Below are positions 35,929 to 46,934 of a stretch of DNA of 64,000 bases, in pieces. The DNA comes from Pseudomonas bohemica (GTDB taxonomy: Bacteria; Pseudomonadota; Gammaproteobacteria; Pseudomonadales; Pseudomonadaceae), in the NCBI RefSeq assembly GCF_002934685.1, contig NZ_NKHL01000100.1, positions 29,877-93,876 on the forward strand. The letters run 5' to 3'. The translations under genes and the position numbers were made by a program. A model generated the notes under the pieces. The model was not told the origin of the DNA, searched no databases, and saw nothing but the letters and a program-made list of their open reading frames with translations. Positions within the stretch are counted from its first letter, which is position 1. Each line of letters begins with the position of its first letter.

Positions 35929-36954
35929 TCAGCTCATCGCAGGCGCCCGCTCGCACAATGCGTTCAACGCCTTGGCCCAGTTCGGGTCGTCGTTGAGGCA
36001 GGGGATCAGCACCAGTTCCTCGCCCCCGGCTTCCTTGAACTGCTCGGCCCCACGATCGCCGATCTCTTCCAGCGTCTCGATGCAATCGGCCACGAACGCC
36101 GGGCACATGACCAGCAACTTCTTCACGCCCTGCTCTGCCAGCTCGGCGAGGTGCGCCTCGGTATAAGGCTCGATCCATTTATTGCGACCCAGCCGCGACT
36201 GGAACGACACTGACCACTTGCCGTCAGGAATGCCCATCAATTTCGCGAATTCGGCTGATGAGCGCATGCATTGCGCGCGGTAGCACACCGCAAGAACCTC
36301 CGGCGTCGCATTCTCACAGCAATTGCCATTTTTGAAGCAGTGGTTTCCGGTGGGGTCGAGCTTGTTGATGTGTCGTTCAGGCAGGCCATGAAAACTCAGC
36401 AGCAGGTGATCATAATCCTGCGCCAGATGCGGTCGCACGCTCTGCACCAACGCTTGCAGATACTCGGGCTGGTCGAAGAACGGCGACAGCAGGGCCAATT
36501 CGAAGCTGAGCTTTTTATCGCGGATCACGCGCCTGGCTTCTTCCACGACAGTGGTCACCGTGCTGTCGGCGAACTGTGGATAAAGCGGGGCTAGGGTGAC
36601 TTTCCGGATGCCCTGCGCTGCCAGACGAGTGAGCACTGTTTCAATCGACGGCTCGCCATAACGCATCGCCAGCTCGACCGGTCCCTGGGTCCACTCTTTA
36701 GTCATGGCCTGTTGCAGGCGTTTGCTCAGCACCACCAGCGGCGAGCCTTCGTCCCACCAGATCGAAGCGTAGGCATGAGCCGATTGTTCCGGGCGTTTGA
36801 TCAGGATCAGCGACACCAGCAGACGGCGCACGGGCCACGGCAGATCGATAACGTAAGGATCCATCAGAAACTGATTGAGGTAGCGGCGAACATCCGCAAC
36901 TTCGGTGGAGGCTGGCGAACCCAGGTTAACCAGCAGCAACGCGTGATCGGTCAT
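35929..36954 (-). CDS. hemH: Ferrochelatase
   Basis: Last enzyme of haem synthesis: inserts Fe2+ into protoporphyrin IX. 341 residues. The active-site motif [15 protein letters not shown] (metal-binding His) is near residue 190, and the [19 protein letters not shown] block near 250, with [16 protein letters not shown] near 287. The start [14 protein letters not shown] at 36954 is typical. A SDR-like gene (TIGR01777) precedes it on the same strand, 14 bases apart, so they form an operon. Confidence 0.96.
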   Translation of the reverse strand: MTDHALLLVNLGSPASTEVADVRRYLNQFLMDPYVIDLPWPVRRLLVSLILIKRPEQSAHAYASIWWDEGSPLVVLSKRLQQAMTKEWTQGPVELAMRYGEPSIETVLTRLAAQGIRKVTLAPLYPQFADSTVTTVVEEARRVIRDKKLSFELALLSPFFDQPEYLQALVQSVRPHLAQDYDHLLLSFHGLPERHINKLDPTGNHCFKNGNCCENATPEVLAVCYRAQCMRSSAEFAKLMGIPDGKWSVSFQSRLGRNKWIEPYTEAHLAELAEQGVKKLLVMCPAFVADCIETLEEIGDRGAEQFKEAGGEELVLIPCLNDDPNWAKALNALCERAPAMS

Positions 36955-36968
36955 GCAGCACCTTGATG

Positions 36969-37871
36969 TCAGTGGCGGCCCAACAGATTTTCCAGGGCCG
37001 CGTGCAGATCGGTGAATCGGAAAGTGAAGCCGGCGTCCAGCAACCGGCTCGGGCGAGCGCGCTGCCCGCCCAGCAACAGGATCGACAACTCGCCCATCAA
37101 CAGCCGCAAGGCGATCGCGGGCATCGGCATGAATGCCGGACGATGCAGGAGCGCCGCCAGTGTCTTGGCGAAATCACGGTTGCGAACCGGTGATGGAGCG
37201 CAAACATTATAAGGACCCTGGGCGTCTTCCCTGTTCAACAGAAAATCAATCGCATCGATTTGATCGTCGATATGAACCCAGGGCATCCACTGCCGCCCGT
37301 TGCCGATTGGCCCGCCCATGCCCAGTTTGAAAGGCGGCAAAAGTCGCTGCATCATGCCACCGTCACTGGCGAGTACCAGGCCGGTGCGCAGCGACACCAC
37401 CCGGATACCCAGGGCCTGCGCTCTCTGCGCGGTTTCTTCCCAGGCGATACACAGCCGGCTGGCGAAATCTTCGCTGACCGGCTGGGCGGTTTCGTCCAGC
37501 TCTCGCTCGCCACCGTCGCCGTACCAGCCGACTGCAGAGCCCGAGATCAATACGGAGGGTTTCTGCTCGCGCCGTTCGAGCCAGGTGATCAGTTGTTCGG
37601 TGAGGGTGATGCGGCTGTCCCACAGCAGCATTTTGCGTTTGCGAGTCCAGGGACGGTCGGCAATCGGCGCGCCGGCCAGGTTGATGACAGCATCGATCGG
37701 CTCGCTGCCCAAGTCATCCGGATGGGCGATGCCGCGCACGCCAGCGCCGCAGAGGCGGGCCACTTGATCAGGGCTGCGGCTCCAGACCGTCAGCCGATGG
37801 CCCTGAGCGAGCCAGTGTCGACACAGGCGACGACCTATCAAGCCAGTACCGCCGGTCAGCAAGATGTGCAT
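36969..37871 (-). CDS. TIGR01777 family NAD(P)-binding oxidoreductase (YfcH-like)
   Basis: Epimerase-like SDR protein of 300 residues with N-terminal nucleotide motif [21 protein letters not shown] and the family block [13 protein letters not shown] near residue 115. Substrate unknown. It lies directly upstream of hemH on the same strand and diverges from the FAD oxidoreductase that carries a LitR-type operator, so it may share that regulatory region. Confidence 0.88.
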   Translation of the reverse strand: MHILLTGGTGLIGRRLCRHWLAQGHRLTVWSRSPDQVARLCGAGVRGIAHPDDLGSEPIDAVINLAGAPIADRPWTRKRKMLLWDSRITLTEQLITWLERREQKPSVLISGSAVGWYGDGGERELDETAQPVSEDFASRLCIAWEETAQRAQALGIRVVSLRTGLVLASDGGMMQRLLPPFKLGMGGPIGNGRQWMPWVHIDDQIDAIDFLLNREDAQGPYNVCAPSPVRNRDFAKTLAALLHRPAFMPMPAIALRLLMGELSILLLGGQRARPSRLLDAGFTFRFTDLHAALENLLGRH

Positions 37872-38067
37872 GAATGTGTTCCTCGCGTGGCGTTCATCGC
37901 AATTCGGTAGTCTATTTCTTCACAAACAATGCGCTTGTGAACGAAGCGTAGGCCAAGCTATAGAGAACGGTTTGAGCCATGTACGTTCGAATGATCCGTT
38001 CGCGCTGTTGAACGATTCTGGTGAAACGTCACACTCAAGATTGATCGCAAGGTGATCAGCGTCCTGA

Positions 38068-39445
<1,378 letters not shown>

Positions 39446-39488
39446 CCCGTGCGGTTCGCCAGCAAGCCAGACCCTCTCCCGACATACT

Positions 39489-39512
39489 TGTACAATTCAT
39501 TTGACTTGTACA
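39489..39512 (+). promoter_or_regulatory. LitR-type operator 1 on the ybgA-litR-phr promoter
   Basis: Perfect TGTACA-N12-TGTACA. It covers the -35 element of a good promoter, TTGACT (39501-39506) and TATGAT (39523-39528) with 16 bases between them, so a bound regulator would block RNA polymerase. Confidence 0.85.
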
Positions 39513-39528
39513 AGTTCAAACCTATGAT
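39501..39528 (+). promoter_or_regulatory. Promoter of the ybgA-litR-phr operon
   Basis: TTGACT-N16-TATGAT, 57 bases before the first start codon. The -35 lies inside operator 1, and operator 2 lies downstream at 39540. Confidence 0.65.
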
Positions 39529-39539
39529 GATCAGCAGGT

Positions 39540-39563
39540 TGTACAGCAACGCAAGGCTGTACA
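39540..39563 (+). promoter_or_regulatory. LitR-type operator 2
   Basis: Second perfect TGTACA-N12-TGTACA. It is 51 bases from operator 1 (about five helical turns), on the same face of DNA, downstream of the predicted transcription start and 22 bases before the ATG. Confidence 0.85.
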
Positions 39564-39584
39564 AGTAGATCCTCGAGGTTTGTC

Positions 39585-40577
39585 ATGCCCGTCTTCCCGA
39601 ATCAATCGCCCGATACGCCCCTGGAACGCCAATCGAAGCCAAAACTGGGCGTCAGCGCCTGCCTCATGGGCATCGAGGTTCGGTATAACGGCGGGCACAA
39701 GGAATCACACCTGCTGACCCGGGCGCTCAACGAACATTTCGATTTCGTGCCTGCCTGCCCAGAAGTCGCCATCGGCATGGGCATCCCCCGCGAGGCGATC
39801 CGGCTGGTGGGTGATCCTGAACATCCCCAGGCGGTCGGCACTGTCCACCAGGTCCTCAACGTCACCCGTTCTCTCGCCGAGTACGGCGAGCACATGGCCA
39901 ACGAGATGGACGACATCTGCGGCTATATCTTCATGCAGAAATCCCCTTCCTGCGGCTTGGAGCGGGTCAAGGTCTATCGCGAAAACGGCGCGCCATTCGA
40001 CGCTGGTGGACGGGGCATCTACGCCCAAGCGTTCTGCGCCAGACACCCCGATCTGCCGGTGGAAGAAGATGGCCGCCTCAACGACCCGGTGCTGCGCGAG
40101 AACTTCATCACTCGCGTCTTCGCCTATGCCGCCTGGCAGCAGTTGCTCAAGGAAGGCATTACCCGCCGCGCCCTCACTGAATTCCACTCCCGCTATAAAT
40201 ACCAAGTGATGGCCAACGATCCGATTCAGTACAAGGCGCTGGGCAACCTGCTGGGCAACATGGGGCGCAGCGACCCGACCGAGATCGCACCGCGCTATTT
40301 CAGCGAGCTGATGAGCGCTCTGAAAAAACCGGCAACGCGCCGCACCCACACTAACGTTCTGCAGCACATTTGCGGCTATCTGCGCGACACGATCAGTGCC
40401 TCAGACAAGCAGGAAATCCAGACCGTTATCAATCAGTACCGCCAGGGCATCGTGCCCTTGGTGGTGCCCCTGATCCTGCTCAAGCATCACTTCCGCCAGC
40501 ACCCGGCCCCGTATATCGCCTTACAAGTGTACCTGCAGCCGCATCCGGAAAACCTTAGCCTGCGTAATGCCATCTGA
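39585..40577 (+). CDS. DUF523 and DUF1722 protein (YbgA-like)
   Basis: 330-residue fusion of DUF523 (residues 15-160, GVSACLMGIEVRYNGGHKE) and DUF1722 (about 190-310, FHSRYKYQVMANDPIQYKAL). Conserved cysteines in SACLMG and PSCGLERVKV suggest a metal or cofactor site. The family is linked to photolyase: E. coli ybgA sits beside phr. GAGG lies six bases before the ATG at 39585. It leads the operon under two LitR-type operators, and its end overlaps the MerR gene. Confidence 0.88.
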   Translation: MPVFPNQSPDTPLERQSKPKLGVSACLMGIEVRYNGGHKESHLLTRALNEHFDFVPACPEVAIGMGIPREAIRLVGDPEHPQAVGTVHQVLNVTRSLAEYGEHMANEMDDICGYIFMQKSPSCGLERVKVYRENGAPFDAGGRGIYAQAFCARHPDLPVEEDGRLNDPVLRENFITRVFAYAAWQQLLKEGITRRALTEFHSRYKYQVMANDPIQYKALGNLLGNMGRSDPTEIAPRYFSELMSALKKPATRRTHTNVLQHICGYLRDTISASDKQEIQTVINQYRQGIVPLVVPLILLKHHFRQHPAPYIALQVYLQPHPENLSLRNAI

Positions 40578-41514
40578 CATGAAAGATAACCACTTCGAAC
40601 CGCTTAACGATCCGCAGGACTACGCCCACGCCGTCGAAGAAGGCTGGCTGCCGATCCGCGAAGTCGCCCGCCTGACCGGCGTGAATGCCGTGACCCTGCG
40701 CGCCTGGGAACGTCGGTACGGGCTGATCGTGCCCCATCGCACACCCAAGGGCCATCGCCTGTACAGCACTGCCCATGTGGACCGGGTGCTGACGATTCTC
40801 ACCTGGCTCAATCGCGGAGTGTCGGTCAGTCAGGTCAAGCAACTGATCGACCATCAACAGCCACCGGCGCCAAGCCTGGAAAACGATTGGGACCAACTGC
40901 GCCAGAACCTGCTGAAAGCGATCACCACGCTGTCTGAGCGACGTCTGGACGACACTCTGAATCAAGCCATGTCGCTGTACCCACCGCGCACTCTGTGCGA
41001 GCAACTGTTGCTGCCGCTACTGGCCGAGCTGGAGCAACGCTGGCAGGGACAGTTCGGCGCGCAGTTGGAGCGGGTGTTCTTCTATTCCTGGCTGCGCAGC
41101 AAGTTCGGCGCACGGCTGTACCACAATAATCGCCAGGTCAGCGGCGCGCCCCTGTTGTTGATCAATCAGTCCGACCTGCCGCTTGAACCGCACCTTTGGC
41201 TGACCGCCTGGCTGGTAAGCAGCGCCGATTGCCCGGTGGAAGTCTTCGACTGGCCCTTGCCCGCCGGCGAGTTGAGCCTGGCGTGCGAATACCTCAAGCC
41301 CCGCGCTGTGCTGTTGTATTCCAGCAAATCGCTGAACCTGAGCCAGCTGCCGCGCCTGCTGAACAACATCGACTGCCCGAAATTGATTATCGGACCCACC
41401 GTGCGCATCCATTCAGCCGAGCTGTCCGTATCTGTCAGTGAGGTCGCCGGGCTCATCCTCGCCGAAGACCCTTTGAGCGCCCAGAGCGCGCTGCAGCGTC
41501 TGGACATCATTTGA
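40567..41514 (+). CDS. MerR-family regulator, class II LitR-like
   Basis: 315-residue regulator. The MerR helix-turn-helix (residues 28-95) includes LPIREVARLTGVNAVTLRAW and GLIVPHRTPKGHRLYS. The C-terminal part (about 105-310) aligns in plan with the cobalamin-binding region of CarH/LitR but lacks the D-x-H-x-x-G signature that holds adenosylcobalamin. It is therefore class II, which in P. putida is reported to depend on a LOV photosensor partner; none is in this window. It overlaps the end of the DUF523/DUF1722 gene, is followed by phr, and its own operon carries two operators. The start could also be the ATG at 40579. Confidence 0.85.
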   Translation: MPSDMKDNHFEPLNDPQDYAHAVEEGWLPIREVARLTGVNAVTLRAWERRYGLIVPHRTPKGHRLYSTAHVDRVLTILTWLNRGVSVSQVKQLIDHQQPPAPSLENDWDQLRQNLLKAITTLSERRLDDTLNQAMSLYPPRTLCEQLLLPLLAELEQRWQGQFGAQLERVFFYSWLRSKFGARLYHNNRQVSGAPLLLINQSDLPLEPHLWLTAWLVSSADCPVEVFDWPLPAGELSLACEYLKPRAVLLYSSKSLNLSQLPRLLNNIDCPKLIIGPTVRIHSAELSVSVSEVAGLILAEDPLSAQSALQRLDII

Positions 41515-41524
41515 GGACAAAAAA

Positions 41525-42970
41525 ATGCAACTGATCTGGCTGCGCACCGACTTGCGCGTACACGACAACACCGCCCTGAGCGCCGCGATGGAGCGCGGAC
41601 CGGTGCTGGCCGTGTACATGATCAGCCCTGCGCAATGGCATAGCCACGACGACGCGCCGGCCAAGGTCGACTTCTGGCTGCGCAACCTGTCGGCGCTGAA
41701 AAGCGAATTGCATGCCCTGAATATCCCGCTGCTGGTCATCCATGCCGACACCTGGGACAAGGCGCCAAAAGCTCTGCTGGAACTGTGCATGCACCACGGT
41801 ATCGAGCAGGTGCACGTCAACGAGGAATACGGCGTCAACGAAGAGAAGCGCGATCTAGCCGTCGAGGCTGCGCTGGACAAACAGGGCATTGGCTTCACCC
41901 GATACCTGGATCAGCTGTTCTTCAAACCGGGCAGTGTGCTGACCAGGAGCGGCGGTTATTTCAAGGTCTATACCCAGTTCCGCAAGGTCTGCTATGCGCG
42001 CCTGCATCACTCGGTGCCGTCGCTGGTGCGCCTGCCGAAGAAGCAATCGCCCATGCACGTCAAAAGTGACGAAGTGCCCGAGAGCGTCCAGGGCTTCGCG
42101 ACACCTCCCCAAGCGCTGCGGGCGCTCTGGCCGGCCGGCGAGGACGAAGCGCGCAAGCGTCTGGAGCATTTCACCGACGATCAGGTGCACTACTACAACG
42201 ACGAACGCGACTTCCCCGCCAGACCCGGTACCAGTCAGCTTTCGGCGTATCTGGCGGCAGGGGTCGTCTCGCCACGGCAGTGCCTGCACGCAGCGTTGCG
42301 CAGTAATAACGGAGAGTTCGAGACCGGCAATGTCGGCTCGGTGACCTGGATCAACGAGCTGCTGTGGCGAGAGTTCTACAAGCACGTGCTGGTCGGCTTT
42401 CCTCGCGTCTCGCGTCATCGCGCCTTCCGTCCGGAAACCGAAGCGCTGAAATGGCGTCATGCGCCTGAGGAGCTGGAGGCGTGGCAACAAGGCCGGACCG
42501 GGCTGCCGATCATAGACGCGGCCATGCGCCAGCTCTTGGCAACTGGCTGGATGCACAACCGCCTGCGCATGATCGTGGCGATGTTTCTGACCAAGAATCT
42601 GCTGATCGACTGGCGTGAGGGCGAGCGTTTTTTCATGCAGCACCTGATCGACGGCGACCTGGCCTCAAACAACGGTGGCTGGCAGTGGAGCTCTTCGACC
42701 GGAACCGATTCCTCGCCGTATTTCCGCATCTTCAATCCGCTGAGCCAGTCCGAGCGCTTCGACCCGCAAGGCGTGTTCATCAAGAAGTGGGTGCCGGAAC
42801 TTGCCGACCTGAACAACCGCGATGTCCATTACCCCTCAGCGCTGGGCAGGTTATTCGGCGTCGACGGCTATCCGGCACCGATCGTGGATATCAAATCCAG
42901 TCGGGAACGCGCCCTGACCGCGTTCAAATCCCTGCCTCATCGACAAGCAGAGCCTCAAAGCCATGAGTGA
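41525..42970 (+). CDS. phrB: Deoxyribodipyrimidine photolyase
   Basis: FAD-dependent CPD photolyase, 481 residues, normal length for class I. The N-terminal antenna domain starts MQLIWLRTDLRVHDNTAL. The C-terminal FAD/DNA domain carries WREFYKHVL, MHNRLRMIVAMFLTKNLL and GDLASNNGGWQWSSSTGTD. It uses blue light to split pyrimidine dimers. GAGGA lies nine bases before the ATG at 41525. It sits in a predicted light-responsive operon, which would couple repair capacity to illumination. Confidence 0.96.
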   Translation: MQLIWLRTDLRVHDNTALSAAMERGPVLAVYMISPAQWHSHDDAPAKVDFWLRNLSALKSELHALNIPLLVIHADTWDKAPKALLELCMHHGIEQVHVNEEYGVNEEKRDLAVEAALDKQGIGFTRYLDQLFFKPGSVLTRSGGYFKVYTQFRKVCYARLHHSVPSLVRLPKKQSPMHVKSDEVPESVQGFATPPQALRALWPAGEDEARKRLEHFTDDQVHYYNDERDFPARPGTSQLSAYLAAGVVSPRQCLHAALRSNNGEFETGNVGSVTWINELLWREFYKHVLVGFPRVSRHRAFRPETEALKWRHAPEELEAWQQGRTGLPIIDAAMRQLLATGWMHNRLRMIVAMFLTKNLLIDWREGERFFMQHLIDGDLASNNGGWQWSSSTGTDSSPYFRIFNPLSQSERFDPQGVFIKKWVPELADLNNRDVHYPSALGRLFGVDGYPAPIVDIKSSRERALTAFKSLPHRQAEPQSHE

Positions 42971-43389
42971 ATTCCTGCGCGATTACGCCCGGCGCTTCGC
43001 CGAACTCGACAGGAACAATCTGCAACTGCTCGGCGAGTTGTATAGCCCAAGACATTGCTTTCGCCAACCCGCTGCATGATATTCACGGCCTGAACGACCT
43101 GCGCAAATACTTCGCCGAACTCTACGCCAACGTCCGCGATTTGCAGGTCGAGTTTCACGCCTACGATCAGGTGCGCGAAGGCAAGGGCGATCTGCGGTGG
43201 GCCATGACTTACCGGCACCCCCGCCTCAACAAGGGCGAGCCGATCGCGGTACAGGGCTGCTCGCATTTGCTGTGGACCGAAAATCGGGTATTCCAGCAGC
43301 GCGACTTCTTCGACGCCGGGGCGCTGCTTTATGAGCACCTGCCCGTATTGGGCAGGATGATCGGGTGGCTCAAGAAAAGACTAGCATGA
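42963..43389 (+). pseudogene. NTF2/SnoaL-like protein, frameshifted
   Basis: The start ATG at 42963 overlaps the phr stop by eight bases and reads MSEFLRDYARRFAELDRNN to GELYS, then stops after 38 codons. The rest of the family (QDIAFANPLHDIHGLNDLRK, then DLRWAMTYRHPRLNKGE) continues in another frame to 43389. One extra C in the CCC run at about 43049 explains the break. The gene is broken or the assembly has a one-base error. SnoaL-like proteins are small cone-shaped folds often lacking enzyme activity; role here unknown. Confidence 0.82.
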
Positions 43390-43447
43390 ACCCTGCGCCC
43401 GTCAGACAGCCCCCCGACCGCCGCCCCACTGCTTTACACTGCCGCAC

Positions 43448-43765
43448 ATGACTGTCATTCCCCTGCTGCAACTCCCTGCCGAACCCGCCGAGCCCGCCGT
43501 CACCTGTTCGACCTGCGCGGCCTGCTGCTGCCAGTTGGAGGTGATGCTGATCACCGACACGGGTGTGCCTGAGCGATTCATCGATACCGACGACTGGGGC
43601 GGCGAGGTCATGCTACGCCTGGACGACGGCTGGTGTGCGGCGCTGGATCGCGACACGATGATGTGCACGATCTACGACAAAAGGCCGTTGATATGCAGGG
43701 AATTCGAGATGGGTGCGCCGGAATGCATCACCGAGCGTGAAGGAATTGCCACGGCGTATCTGTGA
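43448..43765 (+). CDS. YkgJ-family cysteine cluster protein
   Basis: 105-residue protein with the zinc/iron-chelating cysteine pattern of this family: CSTCAACCCQL near residue 20, then CTIYDKRPLICREFEMG near 78 and a final APEC. Function unknown; members are proposed to bind Zn or Fe. It follows the photolyase cluster but has its own start and no overlap, so membership of that operon is uncertain. Confidence 0.85.
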   Translation: MTVIPLLQLPAEPAEPAVTCSTCAACCCQLEVMLITDTGVPERFIDTDDWGGEVMLRLDDGWCAALDRDTMMCTIYDKRPLICREFEMGAPECITEREGIATAYL

Positions 43766-43788
43766 ACGCCACAGACACCGAGCACAGC

Positions 43789-43881
43789 TGTTGGAGTGAG
43801 CTTGCTTGCGAAGGCAGTCTTCCAGACCCTACATCCGCTGTGGATGTACCAGCTCGTTAGAGAGCAGGCTCACTCCCACAG
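43789..43881. repeat. REP pair, class A
   Basis: Inverted pair TGTTGGAGTGAGCTTGCTTGCG and GAGCAGGCTCACTCCCACAG between convergent YkgJ and pagL genes. Confidence 0.8.
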
Positions 43882-43907
43882 ATTGAAGCGTCGCAGCGAC
43901 TGATCGC

Positions 43908-44426
43908 TTAGAACGGCATCGTGTAATGGATCGCGTAACTTTCGATACCGTCGTTGTTGGTGGTCATGCCGCCGTTGGAATAGTGAGTGGCGCGCAGGCC
44001 CACTTCATGACCACCGGCAAAACGCAGACCGAAGCCAATACGGTCTTCGAATTGGAAGGCGCTGCCCAGTTTATTGCCCTCGACTTCCGTGCGCTGGAAC
44101 ACAGCAGCTCCGATACCGGCTTCAACGTAAGGCTTCACACTGTCACCGGCAAACTCGTAAACGAATACCGGGGAAAACGACAGGCTGTTGTTACTGGAAT
44201 TCTTGTCGCCTTCCCAGTAGGTGTAGGCGCCGCTCCAGTAACCGGTCAGACGACCGACACCGGTCTGCCACCAGCTTTTATCCCAATCAAATTGCGCGCC
44301 CAAACGATAGGTCATCGTCGATTCCCCGGTCTGGCCCACCGAAAACTCGACCCCATCAGCTTGTGCGATCGCACTTTGCCCCAACAACGCGGCCGCAATC
44401 GCAGCCAAACAAAACAGTCGCTTCAT
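43908..44426 (-). CDS. pagL: Lipid A 3-O-deacylase (PagL)
   Basis: Outer membrane beta-barrel enzyme that removes the 3-linked acyl chain from lipid A. 172 residues with a signal peptide (MKRLFCLAAIAAALLGQSAIAQA) and a terminal Phe (YTMPF). The catalytic His-x-Ser appears in RATHYSNGGM near residue 146, with a Glu downstream in DGIESYAIHY. AGGA lies eight bases before the ATG at 44426. An ATG at 44435 is too close to that site. In P. aeruginosa the gene also sits beside phr and murI. Confidence 0.92.
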   Translation of the reverse strand: MKRLFCLAAIAAALLGQSAIAQADGVEFSVGQTGESTMTYRLGAQFDWDKSWWQTGVGRLTGYWSGAYTYWEGDKNSSNNSLSFSPVFVYEFAGDSVKPYVEAGIGAAVFQRTEVEGNKLGSAFQFEDRIGFGLRFAGGHEVGLRATHYSNGGMTTNNDGIESYAIHYTMPF

Positions 44427-44539
44427 CTGAAACATCCTATTTACGAATGTAGTTAGAAATTTTTTATAACAAAAGACTGGCTATAGAAATCTGACGGTGA
44501 GCTTTAGTTCAGCCGGGACCAGTGCTATTCACGTTTTTT

Positions 44540-45340
44540 TCACGAAACGAAGCTTCGCACACTGTCAGATTTTTTCCACAACAAAGGTAGGATTTTTCTG
44601 AAATTGGCCGGATCGCCGCTGGTCCAGAATTGAGTCGGATGAGGCCGACCGCTCGCCAGCAACTCGCGCTGGCTGAGCAACCGCTGCAATTGGCGGGCTA
44701 CCGCGGCGCCGGTATCGATGAGGGAAATGGACGCCGGGAGCATTTCGCTGAGCAGCGGCTTGAGGAAGGGATAGTGGGTGCAGCCGAGAATGATGGTGTC
44801 ACAGCCCGCAGCGAGCAGCGGGTCGACATAGCCTTGCAATAACTGACGCATGACCGGGCTTGCCAGATCACCGGTTTCAATCAGCTCCACCAGGCCGGGA
44901 CAGGGTTGGGTGATCACCTTAACGTCGGCGGCGAAGCGGTCCAGCAAGGCTGCGAACTTAGCGCTCTGCAAGGTGCCTGTCGTCGCCAGTACGCCGACGA
45001 CGCCACTTCGCGTGGCCGCCGCTGCCGGTTTGACCGCAGGCTCCATACCAACCAAGGGCCAGTCCGGATAACGCTCGCGCAGGTCGGCGACGGCCGCGAC
45101 GGTCGCGGTATTGCAGGCCAGCACCAAGGCTTTTGCGCCCTGTTCACGAAAGAATTCGGCGATGGCGACACAACGCGCGCGAATGAACTCCGGGGTCTTT
45201 TCGCCATAGGGAATATGCCCGCAATCGGCAACGTAGAGCAGGGATTCGTTGGGCAATAACTGATGGATCTCGCCCAGCACGGACAATCCGCCGACACCGG
45301 AATCGAAAACCCCAACAGGCGCGTCGCTGTCTCTAGCCAT
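44540..45340 (-). CDS. murI: Glutamate racemase
   Basis: Cytoplasmic enzyme that makes D-glutamate for peptidoglycan. 266 residues. The N-terminal [13 protein letters not shown] and both catalytic cysteines are present: [10 protein letters not shown] near residue 76 and [10 protein letters not shown] near 188. It is the last gene of a five-gene run hemA-prfA-prmC-moeB-murI on the minus strand, 11 bases after moeB. Confidence 0.96.
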   Translation of the reverse strand: MARDSDAPVGVFDSGVGGLSVLGEIHQLLPNESLLYVADCGHIPYGEKTPEFIRARCVAIAEFFREQGAKALVLACNTATVAAVADLRERYPDWPLVGMEPAVKPAAAATRSGVVGVLATTGTLQSAKFAALLDRFAADVKVITQPCPGLVELIETGDLASPVMRQLLQGYVDPLLAAGCDTIILGCTHYPFLKPLLSEMLPASISLIDTGAAVARQLQRLLSQRELLASGRPHPTQFWTSGDPANFRKILPLLWKKSDSVRSFVS

Positions 45341-45351
45341 GCTCGACCGTT

Positions 45352-46107
45352 TTATTCATGGGCTGCGCCGCAGACGCTGCAACCCGGATCACGTTTGACT
45401 TTCAGCTCGCGAAAGCGCGTACCCAAGGCGTCGATCAACAGGAGGCGGCCGACCATCGCCTCGCCGAATCCGGCCAACAGCTTCAGGGCTTCCAGCGCTT
45501 GCAGGCTGCCCACCAGCCCTACCAACGGCCCGATGACCCCTGCTTCGCTGCAGGTCAGTTCGCTTTCGCTGCCGTGACCGTATAAACAGTGGTAACACGG
45601 ACTCTCGGCGCGGCGCGGGTCGAACACCGACAACTGCCCTTCCAGACGAATTGCCGCGCCACTGACCAGCGGCTTGCCCGCCGCAACACAGGCTGCGTTC
45701 ACCGCTTGGCGGGTGGCGAAATTGTCCGAGCAATCGAGCACCAGGTCCACAGCCTCAACGGCAGCCGCCAGCGAATCTTCATCCAGTGCCGCGCGATGGG
45801 GCACCAGCGTGATTTCGGGATTGATTGCCGTCAGACGGGTGATCGCCGAATCGACCTTGCTCTGCCCCACGCTTTGGCTGTCGTGAATGATCTGGCGTTG
45901 CAGGTTGGTCAGGTCGACCGTGTCGAAATCCGCCAGATGCAGCTCACCGACCCCGGCAGCCGCAAGGTACAGCGCCACCGGCGAGCCCAGGCCGCCAACG
46001 CCGACGATCAGCGCGCGACTCTGCTTGAGGCGCAACTGCCCCGCGATATCGACTTGTTGCACAAGGATCTGCCGGCTGTAGCGCAGCAGTTCTTCGTCGC
46101 TCAGCAC
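45352..46107 (-). CDS. moeB: Molybdopterin-synthase adenylyltransferase (MoeB/HesA)
   Basis: E1-like enzyme of 251 residues that adenylates the C-terminus of MoaD or a ThiS-type carrier. ATP-binding [19 protein letters not shown] lies near residue 36. The zinc-binding cysteine pairs are CYHCLYGHG near 175 and DPGCSVCG near 243. The start is a GTG at 46107, overlapping the end of prmC by seven bases, as commonly found in this operon. Confidence 0.93.
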   Translation of the reverse strand: MLSDEELLRYSRQILVQQVDIAGQLRLKQSRALIVGVGGLGSPVALYLAAAGVGELHLADFDTVDLTNLQRQIIHDSQSVGQSKVDSAITRLTAINPEITLVPHRAALDEDSLAAAVEAVDLVLDCSDNFATRQAVNAACVAAGKPLVSGAAIRLEGQLSVFDPRRAESPCYHCLYGHGSESELTCSEAGVIGPLVGLVGSLQALEALKLLAGFGEAMVGRLLLIDALGTRFRELKVKRDPGCSVCGAAHE

Positions 46108-46934
46108 GGCACGCGCCCGAAGGTAATGCGTTCGTGTTCGCCGAGATCGCGTCGGGTCTGGATCTGCTCGAAACCATGACGGCTGAGCAACTCACGCACC
46201 GCCGCGCCCTGATCGTAGCCATGCTCCAGCAGCAACCAGCCACCGGGCTCCAGATGTGCAGGCGCCTGGGAGACGATCAGACGCAGGTCATCCAGGCCAT
46301 CCGAGCCGGACACCAGCGCGCTGCTCGGCTCGAAACGCACGTCGCCTTCGACCAGGTGCGGATCGTTGGAAGCTATATAAGGAGGGTTGCTCAGGATCAG
46401 GTCGAAACGCCGGCCCTCCACTGCGCTGAACCAATGGCTGGTCAGTACCTGGGCATTGTCCAGATGCAGACGCTGGCGATTGCGCTCGGCCAGCGCGACA
46501 GCCTCTTGCACCCGATCGACTGCCGTCACGTTCCACTGCGGCCGATCCTTGGCCAGCGACAGGGCAATGGCGCCCGTGCCGGTGCCTAGGTCGAGTAAAC
46601 GATGAGGGATCGCGCCGGGCAGCAACTCCAATGCGGTTTCCACCAGCATTTCGGTTTCCGGACGAGGAATCAGCGTGTACGTCGCGACTTCGAGGTCGAT
46701 GTTCCAGAAGCCCTGCTGCCCCAGAATGTACGCCACCGGCTCGCCAGCGCGACGACGCTGCAGATAGCCGTCGAACGTCTGAGCGGCTTCGGTGCTGACA
46801 ATACGCTCAGGCCAGGTGTGCAAAAAGCTACGCGGCTTGCCCAGGGCGGCCGCCAACAGCAGTTCGACATCCAGACGGGCTGTCGGAGAATCCGGCAGTT
46901 CAGCGTTTCTTAACAAGCTGGCGATGATGGTCAT
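46101..46934 (-). CDS. prmC: Peptide chain release factor N5-glutamine methyltransferase
   Basis: Methylates the glutamine of the GGQ motif of release factors 1 and 2. 277 residues. SAM-binding LLDLGTGTGAIALSLAKDRP lies near 116 and the catalytic SNPPYIASND near 185. It starts immediately after the stop of prfA, its own substrate protein, with no gap, and overlaps moeB downstream. Confidence 0.96.
   Translation of the reverse strand: MTIIASLLRNAELPDSPTARLDVELLLAAALGKPRSFLHTWPERIVSTEAAQTFDGYLQRRRAGEPVAYILGQQGFWNIDLEVATYTLIPRPETEMLVETALELLPGAIPHRLLDLGTGTGAIALSLAKDRPQWNVTAVDRVQEAVALAERNRQRLHLDNAQVLTSHWFSAVEGRRFDLILSNPPYIASNDPHLVEGDVRFEPSSALVSGSDGLDDLRLIVSQAPAHLEPGGWLLLEHGYDQGAAVRELLSRHGFEQIQTRRDLGEHERITFGRVPC

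Noticed and set aside
43448..43765. YkgJ-family gene considered as a member of the light-regulated operon
   Set aside because: It has its own start 58 bases after the frameshifted gene, no operator, and its family has no link to photolyase; membership is not supported.
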